From the NCBI GenBank assembly GCA_964559295.1, contig CAZLGO010000075.1:1-8215 (forward strand): a stretch of 8,215 bases of DNA, in the 5' to 3' direction. This document shows, in pieces, positions 6,763 to 8,215 of the stretch. Source of the stretch: CAZLGO01 sp964559295 (GTDB lineage: Archaea > Methanobacteriota > Methanobacteria > Methanobacteriales > Methanobacteriaceae). Position 1 is the stretch's first letter. Every line of letters begins with the position of its first letter. The translations under genes and the position numbers were made by a program. The notes beneath the pieces were generated by a model, which saw only the letters and a program-made list of their open reading frames with translations, was not told where the DNA came from and did not search any database.

Positions 6763-7445
6763 TAAAGAAAGCGCTGAAAGCATTCAAAAACGGAGATATC
6801 GTTTTAGTATTTGATGATGATAACAGAGAACGAGAAACAGATATGATAGTTGCTGCAGAGTTTATAACTCCTGATCATATTAAAACCATGAGAAATGATG
6901 CTGGCGGGCTTATATGCACTTCAGTATCTCCTGATGTTTCAAAAAAACTTGGAATTCCATTTATGACCGAGATAATGGATGTTGCAAATGGGAAATTTCC
7001 TGTACTTGCTGATCTCTCACCCACCGACATACCATACGATGAACGTTCTGCATTCTCCATAACCATAAATCATAGAAAGACTTTTACAGGAATAACAGAC
7101 AGAGATAGGGCTTTAACTATAAAGGAACTTGCAATGCTTTGTAAGAATGAAGATTACAGCCATTTTGGGAAGTTCTTTAGATCCCCTGGACATGTTTCGC
7201 TTCTGAGGGCTGCAGATGGTCTACTGCTTAAAAGGAAGGGTCATACCGAAATAAGTGTTGCCCTAGCCAAGATGGGCGGTCTCGTACCTCTGGCAGTTGT
7301 ATGTGAGATGATGGATGATAATAGCGGTAATTCACTAAGTACAGAGGATGCACAAAGATATGCTGAAAAGGAAGATCTTGTATTTTTAAGTGGTAATGAT
7401 GTGGCAAAGGCGTATTCTAAGTTTATAGGTTTTAAAACGATCTAA
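6759..7445 (+). CDS. ribB: 3,4-dihydroxy-2-butanone 4-phosphate synthase
   Basis: The enzyme turns ribulose 5-phosphate into 3,4-dihydroxy-2-butanone 4-phosphate plus formate, giving the four-carbon unit of riboflavin; activity needs magnesium. The acidic metal loop is FDDDNRERETD (18-28, with Glu24, Glu26 and Asp28). It is followed by MRNDAGGLICTS (44-55), RSAFSITINHRKTFTGIT (96-113) with DRALTI, FRSPGHVSLLRA (140-151, His145) and GHTEISVALAKMGG (161-174). At 228 residues it is a stand-alone RibB with no fused GTP cyclohydrolase II domain, as in archaea generally. It is the last gene of the operon. Its TAA overlaps the stop codon of the convergent phosphodiesterase by 4 bp, so no terminator fits between them. 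The four-carbon unit also feeds 5-amino-6-ribitylamino chemistry only indirectly; its direct product is used by lumazine synthase. Confidence 0.96.
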   Translation: MIKKALKAFKNGDIVLVFDDDNRERETDMIVAAEFITPDHIKTMRNDAGGLICTSVSPDVSKKLGIPFMTEIMDVANGKFPVLADLSPTDIPYDERSAFSITINHRKTFTGITDRDRALTIKELAMLCKNEDYSHFGKFFRSPGHVSLLRAADGLLLKRKGHTEISVALAKMGGLVPLAVVCEMMDDNSGNSLSTEDAQRYAEKEDLVFLSGNDVAKAYSKFIGFKTI

Positions 7446-8104
7446 AAGATGCCAATCAACTTATTTGTCACGATTCCATCCACCCCCAGCTTAATAAGAT
7501 CTTTTGCTTTCCCAGGATCATCGATCGTCCAAGGATACACGAAAATCCCATATTTATGGGCATTTTCAACCATGTTGACATCTACGAATTCGTGCCTTGG
7601 AAAGATCACATCAGAACCGGCATCCAAAGCCATCTTCCAAGCCCTTAAGGGCTGACATGCAAAGATAATTCCTGTTTCTATACTTGGATCTAAGTTTCCG
7701 ACATTCTTTACAACTCTATGATAAAAGGATGTTACAAGAACATCCTTCAAACCTTTTTCTTGAATGGTTTCTACAACCCTATCCTCAATTGTGGGGATTT
7801 TTATTTCCACTACCAAACTTATTTTATCTTTTACAAGTTCTATAACTTCTTCTAAAGTGGGTATTTGTTCTCCTAACCCAGCATCCAGTTTTTTAAGTTC
7901 AAAGAGGCTCATATCCTTTATGTAACCACTGCCATTCGTCGTCCGATCAACTGTAGCATCATGGATTACAACGAGCTTTCCATCCTTACTCAGACGGACA
8001 TCCACTTCAACCATGTCTGCTCCCATATCCATTGCTCTTTTAATGGATCTTGGGGTGTTTTCTGGTTCAAAAAAGGATGCGCCTCTATGGGCTATTATAC
8101 GCAA
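7442..8104 (-). CDS. Glycerophosphodiester phosphodiesterase (UgpQ/GlpQ family)
   Basis: GDPD enzymes hydrolyse glycerophosphodiesters, the deacylated heads of phospholipids, to glycerol phosphate and an alcohol. The TIM-barrel motifs are AHRG (5-8, catalytic His6), PENT (14-17), the metal ligands of MVEVDV (Glu33, Asp35), VVIHD (catalytic His48), TVDRTTNGSG, LVVEIKIP (metal Glu) and the closing VYPWTIDDP with GVDGIVTN. At 220 residues it is a compact cytosolic form with no signal peptide. The start is TTG: GGGTGAT lies 3 nt upstream, a stop in frame lies four codons before it, and the next methionine would remove the catalytic His6. In an archaeon the substrates may differ because archaeal lipids are ethers on glycerol-1-phosphate; this cannot be read from the sequence. 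Confidence 0.92.
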   Translation of the reverse strand: MRIIAHRGASFFEPENTPRSIKRAMDMGADMVEVDVRLSKDGKLVVIHDATVDRTTNGSGYIKDMSLFELKKLDAGLGEQIPTLEEVIELVKDKISLVVEIKIPTIEDRVVETIQEKGLKDVLVTSFYHRVVKNVGNLDPSIETGIIFACQPLRAWKMALDAGSDVIFPRHEFVDVNMVENAHKYGIFVYPWTIDDPGKAKDLIKLGVDGIVTNKLIGIF

Positions 8105-8107
8105 ACC

Positions 8108-8114
8108 ATCACCC
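8108..8114 (-). promoter_or_regulatory. Shine-Dalgarno sequence deciding the TTG start of the phosphodiesterase
   Basis: The minus strand reads GGGTGAT, complementary to the archaeal 16S 3' end, followed by GGT and then TTG (8104-8102). The nearby ATG that overlaps it is out of frame and meets a stop after four codons. Confidence 0.75.
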
Positions 8115-8137
8115 TTTCATCGATTTTTTTGTATACG

Positions 8138-8153
8138 TAATTCTATAGAATTA
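8138..8153. promoter_or_regulatory. Perfect 16-bp palindrome upstream of the phosphodiesterase (candidate operator)
   Basis: TAATTCTATAGAATTA is identical on both strands and lies 34-49 nt upstream of the TTG start, where a TATA element would be expected. Two shorter palindromes, TACGTA and GTATAC, adjoin it at 8131-8139. Binding of a dimeric regulator here would overlap the promoter. The role is inferred. Confidence 0.4.
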
Positions 8154-8177
8154 TTACTAAATAGGGTCCTAGATTTT

Positions 8178-8215
8178 TCACGCCACAGCAAGCCTCTGGA
8201 TCTTTTCTTTTGTGT
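8178..8215 (-). CDS. Possible C-terminal tail of an upstream minus-strand gene (partial)
   Basis: One minus-strand frame entering from the window edge reads TKEKIQRLAVA and then TGA (8178-8180), a plausible protein end located 73 nt before the phosphodiesterase start. The other two minus frames are also open at the edge, one for 33 codons and running almost to the phosphodiesterase ribosome site, so the frame cannot be decided here. No family can be named. Confidence 0.25.
   Translation of the reverse strand, partial: TKEKIQRLAVA

Noticed and set aside
1..8215. CRISPR array, transposon, phage or defence system
   Set aside because: There are no regularly spaced repeats, transposase motifs, terminal inverted repeats or toxin/nuclease clusters; endonuclease V is a housekeeping repair enzyme in an operon with metabolic genes.
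8105..8215. A 33-codon minus-strand frame open from the window edge almost to the phosphodiesterase ribosome site
   Set aside because: It runs through the palindromic promoter-like DNA and shows no family resemblance; a shorter tail ending at 8178 is as likely, and neither can be proved from this window.

Overview
This window looks archaeal and most likely comes from a methanogen or a methanogen-related (methane- or alkane-oxidising) euryarchaeon. The clearest pointers are O-phosphoseryl-tRNA synthetase, a CTP-type archaeal riboflavin kinase and a coenzyme F390 synthetase-like enzyme. These families are typical of organisms with F420 chemistry and tRNA-dependent cysteine synthesis. Promoter-like sequences are archaeal TATA elements, and one gene appears leaderless. 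The DNA is AT-rich, and at least two starts are not ATG (CTG and TTG). The exact lineage cannot be fixed from the sequence alone.

Left end (1-897): there is no intact gene. The stretch holds the decayed plus-strand remains of one HAD-superfamily phosphatase (phosphoglycolate phosphatase-like). Its family motifs can be followed in order across all three frames, interrupted by many frameshifts and stops. Next come two intact minus-strand genes: a thiol:fumarate reductase/succinate dehydrogenase-type flavoprotein (2365-4014) and, 108 bp downstream of it, a coenzyme F390 synthetase/PaaK-like adenylating enzyme (898-2256). Each has its own TATA-like element.

Centre to right (about 4090-7445): a tight plus-strand operon carries sepS (SepRS), nfi (endonuclease V), ribK and ribB, with junctions of 1 nt, ATGA and ATGA. 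The sepS start is best placed at a CTG at 4156, behind a strong Shine-Dalgarno sequence; starting at the first conventional codon (GTG 4249) would remove 31 conserved residues. The operon joins Cys-tRNA formation, DNA repair and flavin synthesis. ribK and ribB supply FMN (precursor of FAD), and the divergent flavoprotein uses flavin, so a shared flavin/F420 redox theme across the window is plausible but inferred.

Right end: a minus-strand glycerophosphodiester phosphodiesterase (7442-8104) converges on ribB with a 4-bp overlap of the stop codons. It starts at TTG behind a good Shine-Dalgarno sequence. A perfect 16-bp palindrome lies in its upstream region, and a few codons at the window edge may be the tail of another minus-strand gene.

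I found no mobile element, CRISPR array, tRNA/rRNA gene or wholly new system. The observations most worth following are the CTG start of sepS, the Asp-to-Asn change at a catalytic position of endonuclease V, and the reconstructable HAD pseudogene.
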